Notes: generated by a model not told the origin, from the letters alone. A stretch of 48,180 nucleotides of DNA from Chitinophagales bacterium 33-2 (GCA_002050435.1 MWYV01000007.1:1-48180), one strand, 5' to 3'. Positions 32,317 through 42,585 are shown, counted from the stretch's first letter. Made by a program: numbers and translations.

Positions 32317-33450
32317 TTACAAATTTCCTCTTTCGGCCTGTTCCCTTTCAATGGCTTCGAACAGGGCTTTAAAATTTCCTTTCCCGAAACTCTTTGCACC
32401 TTTTCTCTGGATGATCTCAAAGAATAGTGTTGGACGATCCTGAACTGGCTTGCTGAATAACTGCAAAAGGTAACCTTCATTATCCCTGTCAACCAGGATG
32501 CCCAACTCCTTTAACGGTTCCATGTCTTCATCTATTTTACCCACTCTTTGAATCAGATCATCATAATAAGACGTAGGCACTTTTAAAAATTCAACACCAC
32601 GGCTCATAAGGTCCCTGATGGTTTTTACGATATCGTTTGTAGCAAGTGCCACATGCTGAACGCCCTCTCCCTGGTAAAACTCCAGGTATTCTTCCACCTG
32701 AGACTTTCTTTTACCTTCGGCAGGCTCATTGATCGGGAACTTTACAAAACCGTTTCCATTGCTCATCACTTTACTCATCAAAGCTGAGTATTCTGTAGAT
32801 ATGTCTTCATCATCAAAAGAAAGGATGTTTTTAAAGCCCATCACTTCTTCATAAAATTTTACCCATGGATTCATCTGATTCCAGCCCACATTTCCCACAC
32901 AATGATCTACATATTGCAACCCTGTATCGGCCGGGGCAAAATGCGGGTTGGTCCAGGCACGAAATCCTGGCATAAAAGGTCCGTTGTAATTTTTTCTTTC
33001 GATAAAAAGGTGCACCGTATCACCATAGGTATGAATACCGCTCATCATCACCTGGCCATCTTTATCTTCCATTTTTTTAGGTTCCATATACGACCTACCG
33101 CCTCTTTTGGTAGTTTCTTCCCAGGCAGAAGCAGCATCGTTCACCATCAAGGCAAGAAATTTAACCCCGTCGCCATGCTTATAAACATGGTCGGCAATTT
33201 CATTTTCTGGCCTTACAGGCGTGGTAAGTACAAAGGTGAGTTTATGCTGCCGCACCACATAACTGGCCCTGTCTTTCACACCGGTTTCCGGACCTGCATA
33301 GGCAAGTGCCTGGAAACCAAAGGCAGTCATATAATAATGTGCGGCCTGTTTGGCATTTCCCACATAAAATTCTACGTAATCCGTTCCCATTAAAGGAAGA
33401 AAATCATTTTGCTGGTCTGTTGAAGGCTTTAAAGCGGTAGCTATTGACAT
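32317..33450 (-). CDS. hppD: 4-Hydroxyphenylpyruvate dioxygenase
   Basis: 377 aa, the usual length. Two vicinal-oxygen-chelate halves: D-Y-V-E-F-Y-V-G-N-A-K-Q-A at the start and Y-V-D-H-C-V-G-N-V (first Fe ligand His) in the second half, then G-V-Q-H-V-A-L-A-T (second His) and T-L-F-F-E-I-I-Q-R-K-G (Glu). The ending G-K-G-N-F-K-A-L-F-E-A-I-E is typical. It converts 4-hydroxyphenylpyruvate and O2 to homogentisate and CO2 in tyrosine breakdown, so the cell must be able to use oxygen. Homogentisate dioxygenase is not in the window. TAAATTTG lies 48-55 nt upstream. Confidence 0.96.
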   Translation of the reverse strand: MSIATALKPSTDQQNDFLPLMGTDYVEFYVGNAKQAAHYYMTAFGFQALAYAGPETGVKDRASYVVRQHKLTFVLTTPVRPENEIADHVYKHGDGVKFLALMVNDAASAWEETTKRGGRSYMEPKKMEDKDGQVMMSGIHTYGDTVHLFIERKNYNGPFMPGFRAWTNPHFAPADTGLQYVDHCVGNVGWNQMNPWVKFYEEVMGFKNILSFDDEDISTEYSALMSKVMSNGNGFVKFPINEPAEGKRKSQVEEYLEFYQGEGVQHVALATNDIVKTIRDLMSRGVEFLKVPTSYYDDLIQRVGKIDEDMEPLKELGILVDRDNEGYLLQLFSKPVQDRPTLFFEIIQRKGAKSFGKGNFKALFEAIEREQAERGNL

Positions 33451-33497
33451 AATAATGTATTCAGGTAGTGAATAACCAGTGATCCGGTTTATCCTAA

Positions 33498-33505
33498 CAA
33501 ATTTA
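33498..33505 (-). promoter_or_regulatory. Bacteroidota -7 box of the hppD gene
   Basis: TAAATTTG on the minus strand, exact TAnnTTTG match, 48-55 nt before the start codon. No clear -33 TTG. Confidence 0.5.
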
Positions 33506-33614
33506 ATTATACTTGTTTATAATCAGCCTGTTCCGGGGGAATTTAAACAGAACCTGAGGAAATCTGGTGAGTCAGCGCGCCAAATCAAGCAACTTCATAC
33601 GTTATCTTCGCGGC

Positions 33615-34742
33615 ATGTTTAAAGTTGGTATCCTTGGCGGCGGGCAATTAGGTAGAATGTTATTACAGGCCGCAGCCAATTATCCGGTTGAAACCCACGT
33701 ACTTGAAAACGATGATGATTGTCCGGCCGCGCATTTATGCCGTTATTTTATAAAGGGCAATATCCGGGATTACGATACAGTTTACCATTTTGGGAAAGGC
33801 CTGGATGCCCTCACCATTGAAATAGAAAATGTAAATATTGAAGCTCTTGAAAGGCTCGAATCTGAAGGCGTGATGGTTTATCCAAAACCGGGCGTGCTGC
33901 GGATCATAAAAAACAAAGTAGTTCAGAAGCAATTTTATGCTGAACATGGCATACCCACCGCAGCATTTGCTGTAATTCATTCACGGAACGAGATTGGGCA
34001 GTTTGCACATCTTTTACCTGCCGTACAAAAACTGGCGGAAGGTGGTTATGATGGCCGTGGCGTCCAGGTTATTGAAACCATAGCAGAGAAAAACCTGGGG
34101 TTTGATGAACACAGCGTACTGGAGAAAAAAGTCAGAATTAAAAAAGAGATCGCACAAATCATTGCTGTAGATAAAAACCTAAAAACAGCGCTGTATCCAC
34201 CCGTTGAAATGGTATTTAATAAAGACCTCAACCAACTGGATTACCAGATCAGTCCGGCTGATATTTCAGAAAAATTATTATGGAAGATCGAAGCCATTGC
34301 TTCGGCGGTGGTCAGAAATTTTCAATCTCCTGGCATTTTTGCTGTTGAGCTTTTTATAGATGAGCAGGATGAGATCCTCATCAACGAAACGGCTCCACGC
34401 GTACATAACAGCGGGCATCATTCCATTGAAGCGCATTTTTCTTCACAGTTCGATATGGTGTGGCGCATTATCCTTGGATTTCCACTTGGAAATACCAAAG
34501 CCATTCTTCCATCTGCCATGGTGAATATTATTGGAAGTGAAGGCCACTCGGGCCCGGTAGTGTATGAGGGACTGGATGCTTTGCTTGGAATTGATAATGC
34601 ATTTCTTCATTTATATGGAAAGTCGGAAACCAGGCCGGGAAGAAAAATGGGACATGTAACTATATTAAGTACGGAAAAACAGGACCTCATTCACAAGGCC
34701 AATAAAATTAAACAGGCGCTGACCATCCGTTCACGCTCGTGA
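33615..34742 (+). CDS. purK: 5-(Carboxyamino)imidazole ribonucleotide synthase PurK
   Basis: 375 aa from the ATG at 33615, right before V-G-I-L-G-G-G-Q-L-G-R-M-L. ATP-grasp features follow: K-N-K-V-V-Q-K-Q-F (about residue 97), A-E-G-G-Y-D-G-R-G, E-K-K-V, and N-E-T-A-P-R-V-H-N-S-G-H-H-S-I-E-A (about residue 258). It uses ATP and bicarbonate to carboxylate aminoimidazole ribonucleotide; PurE (40464-40991) then moves the carboxyl group. Upstream residues in the longer frame have no family match. TATCTTCG shortly before the ATG resembles the -7 box, giving a very short leader. Confidence 0.96.
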   Translation: MFKVGILGGGQLGRMLLQAAANYPVETHVLENDDDCPAAHLCRYFIKGNIRDYDTVYHFGKGLDALTIEIENVNIEALERLESEGVMVYPKPGVLRIIKNKVVQKQFYAEHGIPTAAFAVIHSRNEIGQFAHLLPAVQKLAEGGYDGRGVQVIETIAEKNLGFDEHSVLEKKVRIKKEIAQIIAVDKNLKTALYPPVEMVFNKDLNQLDYQISPADISEKLLWKIEAIASAVVRNFQSPGIFAVELFIDEQDEILINETAPRVHNSGHHSIEAHFSSQFDMVWRIILGFPLGNTKAILPSAMVNIIGSEGHSGPVVYEGLDALLGIDNAFLHLYGKSETRPGRKMGHVTILSTEKQDLIHKANKIKQALTIRSRS

Positions 34743-34801
34743 TGGTTAATTAATGTTAACCGCTTAAGGAAAATTTAAGAAGATACTTGTCGGGAGGTAC
34801 T

Positions 34802-34809
34802 TAATTTTG
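34802..34809 (+). promoter_or_regulatory. Bacteroidota -7 box of the RND operon
   Basis: TAATTTTG is an exact TAnnTTTG match, 28-35 nt before the GTG start of the adaptor gene. The nearest TTG (34787-34789) is only 12 nt upstream of it, too close for a standard -33 box. Confidence 0.45.
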
Positions 34810-34836
34810 ACGTTCTAACATTAATACGGATACCAG

Positions 34837-35910
34837 GTGAGCATTTCAAAAGTTAGTTTTTTATTTCTTATTGTTTTTCTCTTTTCTATATTTTTTGTTT
34901 CCTGCAGTTCCAAAAGAAAGGAGGAAGCAAAGGTTCAACAAACACAGGGAGGACAAAGACCGGCACCAAGAGTGGATGCTTTTATTGTTACCACACAAAC
35001 AGTGAGTGAAAACATAGAAGTATCCGGAACAATAGTGTCATCGGAATCAACAGAAATTAACCCGGAGATTTCCGGCAGGATCATCAATCTCAATGTACGT
35101 GAAGGAGCCATTGTACAAAAAGGTTCACTCATTGCAAAATTGTATGATGCAGACCTACAGGCACAGAAAAGAAAATTACAGGTGCAGCTTGACATTGCCA
35201 GGCAAACTGAGAACCGCTACAACCAGCTTGAAAAAATTGGCGGTATCAGCAAACAGGATTATGATGTTACCCGTTTACAGGTGAACAACCTGCGCGCGGA
35301 TCTTGATATCATCAACACAGATATTGCCCGAACGGTAATCAGGGCGCCCTTTACCGGCCGTCTTGGTTTGAAGATGGTGAGTACCGGTGCTTATGTTTCT
35401 CCTGCAAGTGTGATCACCACCATTCAAAAAACAACAGGTTTGCGTGTAGACTTTACAATTCCGGAAAAATATACAGGCATGATTAAAAAAGGCCAGTATG
35501 TGAATTTTACTATAGAAGGAAGCGGGCGTGCTTACACTGCAGTGATCATGGCAACAGAATCGGGCATCCAGGAAAATACAAGAAGCCTCACCGTAAGAGC
35601 CCAGGTTAGAGGTGATGAAACAGGGTTGATACCAGGGGGTTTTGCAAGAGTGAAATTAGCCTTCGAACCCGATAACGCTGCACTCATGGTTCCAACGCAG
35701 GCCATCATTCCACAGGCGCGCGGGAAAAAAGTTTATGTGTTTCAAAATGGTAAAGCAAATTTTGTTGATGTGGAAACTGGTGTGCGCGATTCTTCCAATA
35801 TCCAGGTGATCAGTGGTTTGAGCAAAGGTGATACGGTAATCGTTACCGGACTGCTTGGATTAAAACCCAATGCAAATGTTCAGATCAAACAAATTGTAAA
35901 TAACCCTTAG
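34837..35910 (+). CDS. RND efflux periplasmic adaptor lipoprotein
   Basis: 357 aa with a GTG start at 34837. The signal peptide ends in F-V-S-C23, so it is anchored as a lipoprotein. Then come the lipoyl/hairpin region (I-S-G-R-I-I-N-L-N-V-R-E-G-A-I-V-Q-K-G-S-L-I-A), an alpha hairpin of coiled-coil type (about 110-150), and the beta-barrel and membrane-proximal parts (G-L-R-V-D-F-T-I-P, L-I-P-G-G-F-A-R-V). This is the membrane-fusion protein of an HAE1-type RND pump; it links the pump encoded 10 nt downstream with the TolC-type channel encoded after it. A GTG is needed because no ATG precedes the signal peptide. Confidence 0.94.
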   Translation: MSISKVSFLFLIVFLFSIFFVSCSSKRKEEAKVQQTQGGQRPAPRVDAFIVTTQTVSENIEVSGTIVSSESTEINPEISGRIINLNVREGAIVQKGSLIAKLYDADLQAQKRKLQVQLDIARQTENRYNQLEKIGGISKQDYDVTRLQVNNLRADLDIINTDIARTVIRAPFTGRLGLKMVSTGAYVSPASVITTIQKTTGLRVDFTIPEKYTGMIKKGQYVNFTIEGSGRAYTAVIMATESGIQENTRSLTVRAQVRGDETGLIPGGFARVKLAFEPDNAALMVPTQAIIPQARGKKVYVFQNGKANFVDVETGVRDSSNIQVISGLSKGDTVIVTGLLGLKPNANVQIKQIVNNP

Positions 35911-35920
35911 TGCTTCCTGC

Positions 35921-38900
35921 ATGAATATTTCTGAATTAAGTTTAAGAAGGCCTGTACTCGCCATCGTCATGAACGTGGTGATTGTGGTATTTGGAGTGAT
36001 CGGGTTTAACTTCCTGGGTGTAAGAGATTACCCCGCGATTGATCCTCCCAATATTAATGTGAGAACAGCTTATGGAGGCGCCAACCCTGATATCATTGAA
36101 ACCCAGATCACCGAACCGCTTGAAAAAGCGATTAATGGTATTGCAGGAGTAAAAAATATTACTTCCTCCTCAAGTTCAGGATCCAGTAACATCAATGTTG
36201 AATTTGACCTCAGCGTAGATCTTGAAGCTGCAGCGAATGATGTACGCGACAAAGTATCACAGGCAACGCGATCTTTACCCGCGGATCTTGAAAGTCCGCC
36301 TGTTGTTTCAAAAGCAGATGCCAGTTCAGATGCGATCATCTCGATGACGGTGCAAAGCAACACACGCAACCAGTTACAGATCACGGAATGGGCCAATAAC
36401 GTGCTGGTGGAAAGAATTCAAACCATCCAGGGAGTGAGTGGTATCCAGATCTGGGGAGAAAAACGTTATGCCATGCGCATCTGGTTCGAGCCCCAAAAGC
36501 TGGCTGCTTACTCACTCACCGCACAGGATGTACAGGCTGCATTATTAAGAGAAAATGTGGAACTTCCTTCAGGAAAAATTTCCGGCAATGCAACTGAACT
36601 TACCGTGCGCACTTTCGGACGATTGAATACTGAAGAAGAATTCAACAACATCATTGTTAGCAATATCCAGGGAACCGCAGTAAAGATCAGTGATATTGGA
36701 GAAGCAGTTCTTGGACCGGAAAATGAAGAAACGGTTTTGAAAGAAAGCGGTATTCCCATGATCGCGCTGGCCATTGTTCCACAGCCCGGATCTAATTATG
36801 TAGCCATCTCAGATGAATTTTATAAAAGATTTGAGCAGATCAAAGCAGAAATGCCTGAAGATATATCGCTCAACATTGCACTGGACCAAACAATGTTCAT
36901 CAAAAAATCCATTCATGAAGTGCAGGAAACTTTATTGATCGCCATCCTACTTGTAGTGCTGATCATTTACCTGTTTTTTCGTGACTGGCTGATCGCAGTT
37001 CGGCCCCTGATCGATATTCCCGTTGCGCTGATGGGTGCCTTTTTCATCATGTATATTTCGGGTTTTACTATTAATGTACTTACCCTGCTTGCCGTTGTAC
37101 TGGCTACTGGACTAGTAGTAGATGATGGAATTGTTGTGACAGAAAATATTTATAAAAAACTGGAGGCAGGAATGCCCAAATACCAGGCCGCTAGAGAAGG
37201 TTCTAAAGAAATCTATTTTGCCGTTATTGCCACCTCTATCACACTTGCCTGTGTTTTTCTTCCCATCATATTTTTACAGGGTTTTGTAGGAAGGCTTTTC
37301 CGTGAATTTGGAATTGTGGTAGCCGGCGCGGTTTTGATCTCTTCTTTTGTTTCACTTACACTTACACCTGTTCTTGCCGTAAAACTTTCAAGAAAAGACA
37401 ATACAAAACATTCCTGGCTTTATAGAAAAACAGAGCCCTTCTTTCGCTGGATGGAAAATAGTTATCAGAATGCGCTCACGCGTTTTATGGGCATCCGCTG
37501 GATCGCTTTTGTGATCATTGCAGTATGCGTGTCAATGATCGTTATCATTGGCAAAGGCCTTCCCACCGAGCTCGCACCAATGGAAGACAGGAGCCAGTTT
37601 CGTCTTGGTGTAAGCGCACCTGAAGGCACCTCATTTGATGCGATGGATAAGTATATCGACAAGCTGAATAACCTGATGATTGATTCGATTCCGGAAAAAC
37701 AAATTGTTCTTTCAGTTACATCGCCCGGATTTATGGGAACAGGTTCTGCAAATTCAGGATTTGTAAGGGTTACACTGGTAGATCCGAATGAGCGGGAAAG
37801 ATCACAAAAAGAGATCGTTGAAATGGTGAACCGGAATCTTCCGAAATATAATGAAGGAAGAGCTTTTGCTATTGAAGAACAAACCATCTCAGTGAGCAGG
37901 CGAGGCGGACAACCGGTTCAATTTGTTATTCAGAATAATAATTTTAATAAGCTGGCTGAAGCACTTCCACGGTTTCTGGAAGAAGCAGGAAAAAGTACAG
38001 TTTTCCAGGGAGTGGATGCGGATCTTAAATTCAACAAACCGGAACTAAGAATCAATGTGGACCGGATGAAAGCCAGTCAGCTGGGCGTGAGTGTTGAAGC
38101 AGTTTCCCAGGCATTGCAACTGGCTTTAAGCAACAGAAGGTTTGGATATTTTACAAGAGAAGGCAAACAATACCAGGTGATGGGACAGGTAGCACGTTCC
38201 GACCGCGATGATCCAACAGATCTCAAAGGATTGTATGTGAGAAATAGTAACGGTGATATGGTAAGTCTGGATAACCTCGTTACCATTGAAGAAGCCACCA
38301 CCCCTTCTACTATTTATCATTTTAACCGTTATAAATCTGCCACCGTTTCAGCTGGTCTTGCGCCGGGACGCACCGTGGGTGAGGGAATTGAAGTGATGCA
38401 AAATATTGCAGACAACTTGCTTGATGAAACTTTCGCAACGCAGTTATCCGGTACCAGCCGTGATTTTGCGGAAAGCTCCAGCAATACCAATTTTGCTTTA
38501 CTGCTGGCGCTTGGTCTCATCTTCCTTGTGCTTGCTGCGCAGTTTGAAAGTTTTATTGATCCGCTTATCATCATGGTTACCGTTCCGCTGGCCATTGCAG
38601 GCGCCATGTTAACCCTATGGCTTTTCGGCCATTCCATCAATATCTTTTCACAGATCGGCATGATCATGCTCATTGGTATTGTAACAAAGAATGGAATTCT
38701 GATCGTTGAATTTGCTAACCAGAACCGGTTAAAAGGTATGCCTAAAACGGAAGCAGCCATATATGCGGCTACCCAAAGGTTACGACCGATTCTGATGACC
38801 AGTTTAACCATGGCCCTTGGCGCCTTACCCATTGCACTTTCCCTGGGTGCTGCAGCCACAAGCCGTATTCCGCTGGGTGTTGTGCTGGTAGGAGGCATTA

Positions 38901-39034
38901 TGTTCTCACTGATCCTGACCTTATTTGTAATTCCTGCGATGTATTCGTTTATGTCGTCAAAAAAGGAAAGAAATGAACTGGACATACTGGATGAAAAACA
39001 AAAAATAGAAGAACAGGTGAATCACACCTATTAA
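35921..39034 (+). CDS. RND efflux pump, inner-membrane transporter (AcrB/HAE1 type)
   Basis: 1037 aa, standard length. N-terminus R-R-P-V-L-A-I-V-M-N-V-V opens helix 1. The proton-relay Asp pair is in G-L-V-V-D-D-G-I-V-V-T-E-N (about residues 402-414, helix 4). Two large periplasmic loops follow helices 1 and 7, and internal duplication is clear (second half from about 520). G-I-V-T-K-N-G-I-L-I-V-E-F-A-N marks the second-half helix 10 region. It exports drugs or other hydrophobic compounds using the proton gradient. It ends in an overlapping TAATG with the TolC-type gene, so the three genes form one translationally coupled unit. Confidence 0.96.
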   Translation: MNISELSLRRPVLAIVMNVVIVVFGVIGFNFLGVRDYPAIDPPNINVRTAYGGANPDIIETQITEPLEKAINGIAGVKNITSSSSSGSSNINVEFDLSVDLEAAANDVRDKVSQATRSLPADLESPPVVSKADASSDAIISMTVQSNTRNQLQITEWANNVLVERIQTIQGVSGIQIWGEKRYAMRIWFEPQKLAAYSLTAQDVQAALLRENVELPSGKISGNATELTVRTFGRLNTEEEFNNIIVSNIQGTAVKISDIGEAVLGPENEETVLKESGIPMIALAIVPQPGSNYVAISDEFYKRFEQIKAEMPEDISLNIALDQTMFIKKSIHEVQETLLIAILLVVLIIYLFFRDWLIAVRPLIDIPVALMGAFFIMYISGFTINVLTLLAVVLATGLVVDDGIVVTENIYKKLEAGMPKYQAAREGSKEIYFAVIATSITLACVFLPIIFLQGFVGRLFREFGIVVAGAVLISSFVSLTLTPVLAVKLSRKDNTKHSWLYRKTEPFFRWMENSYQNALTRFMGIRWIAFVIIAVCVSMIVIIGKGLPTELAPMEDRSQFRLGVSAPEGTSFDAMDKYIDKLNNLMIDSIPEKQIVLSVTSPGFMGTGSANSGFVRVTLVDPNERERSQKEIVEMVNRNLPKYNEGRAFAIEEQTISVSRRGGQPVQFVIQNNNFNKLAEALPRFLEEAGKSTVFQGVDADLKFNKPELRINVDRMKASQLGVSVEAVSQALQLALSNRRFGYFTREGKQYQVMGQVARSDRDDPTDLKGLYVRNSNGDMVSLDNLVTIEEATTPSTIYHFNRYKSATVSAGLAPGRTVGEGIEVMQNIADNLLDETFATQLSGTSRDFAESSSNTNFALLLALGLIFLVLAAQFESFIDPLIIMVTVPLAIAGAMLTLWLFGHSINIFSQIGMIMLIGIVTKNGILIVEFANQNRLKGMPKTEAAIYAATQRLRPILMTSLTMALGALPIALSLGAAATSRIPLGVVLVGGIMFSLILTLFVIPAMYSFMSSKKERNELDILDEKQKIEEQVNHTY

Positions 39035-40380
39035 TGAGAAATAAGTTGAAAAAGATTATGCAATCTGTTGTCTGCCTTGCCGCTTTCATTTTTCTTTCAG
39101 TTGCCAATCTGCATGCGCAAAGAAGAGTGATCTCATTAAATGAAGCGATCGCCACTTCATTACAAAACAATTTTGATATTGAACTGTCGAGAAATGATTC
39201 ATTACTTGCCGCACTTGATTATGCTTATGCCAATTATTCGTTATTACCCAGGCTGAATGCAGCAGGAGGCGTTTTCTTCAATTCAAATAATCAGAAACAG
39301 GTACTTGCTGATAATACAGAAAGAAAGGCCAATGGAATAAGATCAAATAATATTCAGGCATCATTAAACCTCGACTGGACTTTATTTGATGGATTTCGGA
39401 TGTTCATTGCCAGGAACAGGCTTAACCAGCTTGTCGAACTGGGAGAATTGCAAATAAAAGCACAGGTGGTGAATACTGTTTCAGATGTTATGCGCATTTA
39501 TTATGATGTAGTACGACAGGAACAGCAACTAAGGGCTATTGAAGAATTAATAGCATTGAGTGAAGAAAGACTGACACTGGCCCAATACAAATTTGATATT
39601 GGCACAGGAGCCAAACCTGACATTCTTCAGGCAAGGATCGATCTGAATGGGCAGCGGTCGGCGCAACTTACGCAACTGGCCAACATCAATAAAACAAAAG
39701 AATTACTGAACCAGCTGCTGGTACTTCCAGTGGGGAATGATTTTACAATTGCAGATACCTCCATTGTTTTCAATCCTGATCTTACACTGGATTCCATTCA
39801 GGGAAATGTTACGGCTACCAATCCTGATCTGCTGATCGCACAAAGAAACCTCCGGCTTGCAGAAACCGACCTTCAGTTAAGAAGGGCGGAAAGATTTCCG
39901 GTAATTCAATTTAATAGTGCTTATAATTTCAACAGGCAGGATAATAAAGATGTCATCAATCCCTTTCAGCCCTTATTTAACCGTAACCACGGATTCAATT
40001 ATGGATTTACGGCTACCATTCCGATATTCAACGGCTACAATACAAAAAGACTCATCAAGGTAGCAGAATTAAATATTCAATCCCAGCAATTATTCTACGA
40101 TCGCAACCTGGCCCTCGTAAATACCAGTATTTCAAATGCCTACCGCGATTATGATCTTCATAAAAGAGCCCTTGCACTTGAAGAAGAAAACATACAGTAT
40201 GTTAGGGAAAACATTTTCATAGCAAGAGAAAGGTACCGATTAGGCATCAGTACTTTTCTTGAAATGCGTGAAGCCCAGCAAAGTCTTGCAGATGCGCTCA
40301 ACCGTTTGATACAGGCCCGTTTTAATACAAAGGTTGCTGAAATCGAGCTATTAAGTTTACGGGGCGATCTTGTGCGTTAG
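39034..40380 (+). CDS. TolC-family outer-membrane efflux protein
   Basis: 448 aa with a signal peptide ending near L-H-A-Q. Two OEP-type repeats are visible, each with long helices (A-L-D-Y-A-Y-A-N-Y-S-L-L-P-R-L-N; L-Q-L-R-R-A-E-R-F-P-V-I-Q-F-N-S-A-Y) and conserved beta starts such as T-I-P-I-F-N-G-Y. The end R-L-G-I-S-T-F-L-E-M-R-E-A-Q-Q-S-L is typical. Its ATG shares a base with the pump stop codon. It forms the outer-membrane channel of the efflux complex. Confidence 0.94.
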   Translation: MRNKLKKIMQSVVCLAAFIFLSVANLHAQRRVISLNEAIATSLQNNFDIELSRNDSLLAALDYAYANYSLLPRLNAAGGVFFNSNNQKQVLADNTERKANGIRSNNIQASLNLDWTLFDGFRMFIARNRLNQLVELGELQIKAQVVNTVSDVMRIYYDVVRQEQQLRAIEELIALSEERLTLAQYKFDIGTGAKPDILQARIDLNGQRSAQLTQLANINKTKELLNQLLVLPVGNDFTIADTSIVFNPDLTLDSIQGNVTATNPDLLIAQRNLRLAETDLQLRRAERFPVIQFNSAYNFNRQDNKDVINPFQPLFNRNHGFNYGFTATIPIFNGYNTKRLIKVAELNIQSQQLFYDRNLALVNTSISNAYRDYDLHKRALALEEENIQYVRENIFIARERYRLGISTFLEMREAQQSLADALNRLIQARFNTKVAEIELLSLRGDLVR

Positions 40381-40421
40381 TTCATCATTTATAACCGTTA
40401 TGCTTTTCTGTTTTTAGGTTT

Positions 40422-40429
40422 TACCTTTG
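40422..40429 (+). promoter_or_regulatory. Bacteroidota -7 box of purE
   Basis: TACCTTTG, exact TAnnTTTG match, 35-42 nt before the purE ATG and after the end of the efflux operon. It suggests purE has its own promoter. No clear -33 TTG. Confidence 0.5.
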
Positions 40430-40463
40430 GCGCTTTAGATCTTATTCTAAGATTATTAAAACC

Positions 40464-40991
40464 ATGGCAGCAAATTCAAATAATATTCAGGTTGGGATCA
40501 TTATGGGCAGCGACAGTGACCTGGATGTGATGCAGGCTGCAGCAGATTTTTTGTCTTCTGTGCAAATAGGTTATGAGCTTACGGTTGTTTCAGCACACCG
40601 CACACCCCAGCGCATGTTTGCCTATGCCACCGCAGCAAAAGACAGGGGCATCAAAGTGATCATTGCCGGAGCCGGCGGGGCTGCACATTTACCTGGGATG
40701 GTAGCATCATTAACTTCTTTGCCGGTTATTGGCGTACCTGTAAAATCATCCAACTCAATTGATGGCTGGGATTCCATTCTTTCCATTCTACAAATGCCCA
40801 ATGGTGTTCCTGTAGCTACTGTGGCATTGAATGCTTCAAAAAACGCAGGGATTCTTGCAGCCCAGATCATCGGTGCATTTGATCAGGAAACTGGAAATAA
40901 AATAGAGACTTATAAAAAGCAGATGGAAAATGAAGTGAAAATGAAAATTGAAAAACTAAGAGTTTCCGGGCAGCCTAACGGGTTTGATTAG
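40464..40991 (+). CDS. purE: N5-carboxyaminoimidazole ribonucleotide mutase PurE
   Basis: 175 aa. Class I PurE signatures are all visible: [11 protein letters not shown] (substrate phosphate and acid, about residues 13-23), [11 protein letters not shown] (about 40-50), [12 protein letters not shown] (about 69-80) and L-P-V-I-G-V-P-V. It acts after PurK in purine synthesis. The gene lies 83 nt past the TolC-type gene, and its 3' end overlaps the convergent bshC gene by 17 nt. Confidence 0.97.
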   Translation: MAANSNNIQVGIIMGSDSDLDVMQAAADFLSSVQIGYELTVVSAHRTPQRMFAYATAAKDRGIKVIIAGAGGAAHLPGMVASLTSLPVIGVPVKSSNSIDGWDSILSILQMPNGVPVATVALNASKNAGILAAQIIGAFDQETGNKIETYKKQMENEVKMKIEKLRVSGQPNGFD

Positions 40992-42585
40992 GCGCTTCTT
41001 CGAGAAACATAAATTCCTGTTCCAGCGTTAAGGAATGTTCATATAAATCATCAATGAATCTTTTTCCATATTCAGCATAAAATCCTGTAAAGTTTTCCTT
41101 TCGCTCCTGCAAAGCATTTCCTGGGAAAATTGCTTGTTTTATATTTTCTACCTGCTTTTGCAAATCTGAAAATTTTCTTTTCTCAGCCCTTAGCATTTTT
41201 TTTTCAAGCTCCACTAATGTCTTAATCAAGCGCTTTTCAATAGCTGCTACGTGGTTGACCAGGGAAGGATCAATGGTACCTGCCTGCTGACGAATCTCGT
41301 TTAAAACAGTGGTTGCTTTTGAAAGGCCATCTTTCAAAAGCACTTCATTCTTTGAATTCCTTTCAACGATCTTGAACATAATTTCATTTACAGGAAGAAA
41401 GATCTCCTCGTATGAAAGCGCTGTTTTTCCTATGTTTTCAACTGTCCTTTTTCCTGCAAGTAAAAATGAATTTCTCAGAACAAGCAAAGGAAAAGGAACT
41501 TGATAATGCATAAAAAGATCCTTGAGCTCGAGCCAGTAAGCGACCTCTCCTCCCCCGCCAACAAATACAATATTAGGCAGGATAATCTCCTGGTACAAGC
41601 CTCTTAAAATTACATTCGGACTCAACTTCTCCGGTTGTTTTGCCAGAAGATCAAGCATTTCTGATTCGGTAAAATGAAGAGCTGTATTCACAACCTTATA
41701 TCCATTCTTCCCTTTTTCAATTCTTTCTCTTACCGATCCATCAAGGTAAAACAGGTTGATATCTCTTGCAGTTGCCTGCACATTGTATTGCGCTTCAAGT
41801 TTGTGAACGGTTTGATTTACGATCGCGGAAGGTAGATGTTGTAAAAGATCATCTTTAAACACAGTGGTGGCCTGCATTTTTAGTTGCGCTTCATCGGCAA
41901 TCAGCACTACCAGTCCAAATCTTCCAAACAGGGCATTCACCAGTTCAAAAGTTGACTGCATGATAGAATTTCCTTCACTATAACATTGTTTCAACAGTTG
42001 AAGGATCTCCTCACCGTGTACATGAGTTACTAATTGCTTTTCCAGTTCATCAAGCAGGGATAACAGTTTTTGATCCACCTTCATTCTGCCAACCGCGCCT
42101 GTTTGTTTTGTATGCCACTCGTACCTCTTTCCCTTTACATTAAAATGATTCAGTTCCGCCAGGTCAGCATCCTCTGATCCCATATAATATACCGGAATAA
42201 AATGAGCATCGGGGTAATCCTTATTAAATCGATCTGCAAGTTTGATCGCATGCAGGATCTTATAAATAAAGTACAGCGGTCCGGTTGCGAGATTGGGCTG
42301 GTGTGCTGTACAGATGGTATAACAATTGGGTTTCAATAATTGCTCAATATTGTTGCGGACTTTATTTTCTGTTTCAATGGTTGCATATTGCGCTTTCAAT
42401 ACTTCTGAAAGAATCGCCCTGTTGGTGTCAAAAGCATTTCTTGCTTTAATCGCAGCCTCAATTCCAGTTGTGTTTACAGGGAAATGATAAAATGGCTGAA
42501 GTGTTTTATTTCCTTCTAGGTAATCAATAATGATCTTAGAAAAATATCCTGTCTTTTTATAGGAGATCCGCTTTGCAGAAAACAT
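40975..42585 (-). CDS. bshC: Bacillithiol synthase, cysteine-adding enzyme BshC
   Basis: 536 aa, the normal length. N-terminal Y-F-S-K-I-I-I-D-Y and F-Y-H-F-P-V are followed by the family hallmark [25 protein letters not shown] (about residues 97-122), [26 protein letters not shown] (about 335), and a long coiled-coil region (about 430-490). It adds cysteine to glucosaminyl-malate, the last step to bacillithiol. Together with bshB1 it makes bacillithiol synthesis in this organism very likely; bshA is not in the window. Confidence 0.95.
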   Translation of the reverse strand: MFSAKRISYKKTGYFSKIIIDYLEGNKTLQPFYHFPVNTTGIEAAIKARNAFDTNRAILSEVLKAQYATIETENKVRNNIEQLLKPNCYTICTAHQPNLATGPLYFIYKILHAIKLADRFNKDYPDAHFIPVYYMGSEDADLAELNHFNVKGKRYEWHTKQTGAVGRMKVDQKLLSLLDELEKQLVTHVHGEEILQLLKQCYSEGNSIMQSTFELVNALFGRFGLVVLIADEAQLKMQATTVFKDDLLQHLPSAIVNQTVHKLEAQYNVQATARDINLFYLDGSVRERIEKGKNGYKVVNTALHFTESEMLDLLAKQPEKLSPNVILRGLYQEIILPNIVFVGGGGEVAYWLELKDLFMHYQVPFPLLVLRNSFLLAGKRTVENIGKTALSYEEIFLPVNEIMFKIVERNSKNEVLLKDGLSKATTVLNEIRQQAGTIDPSLVNHVAAIEKRLIKTLVELEKKMLRAEKRKFSDLQKQVENIKQAIFPGNALQERKENFTGFYAEYGKRFIDDLYEHSLTLEQEFMFLEEAPNQTR

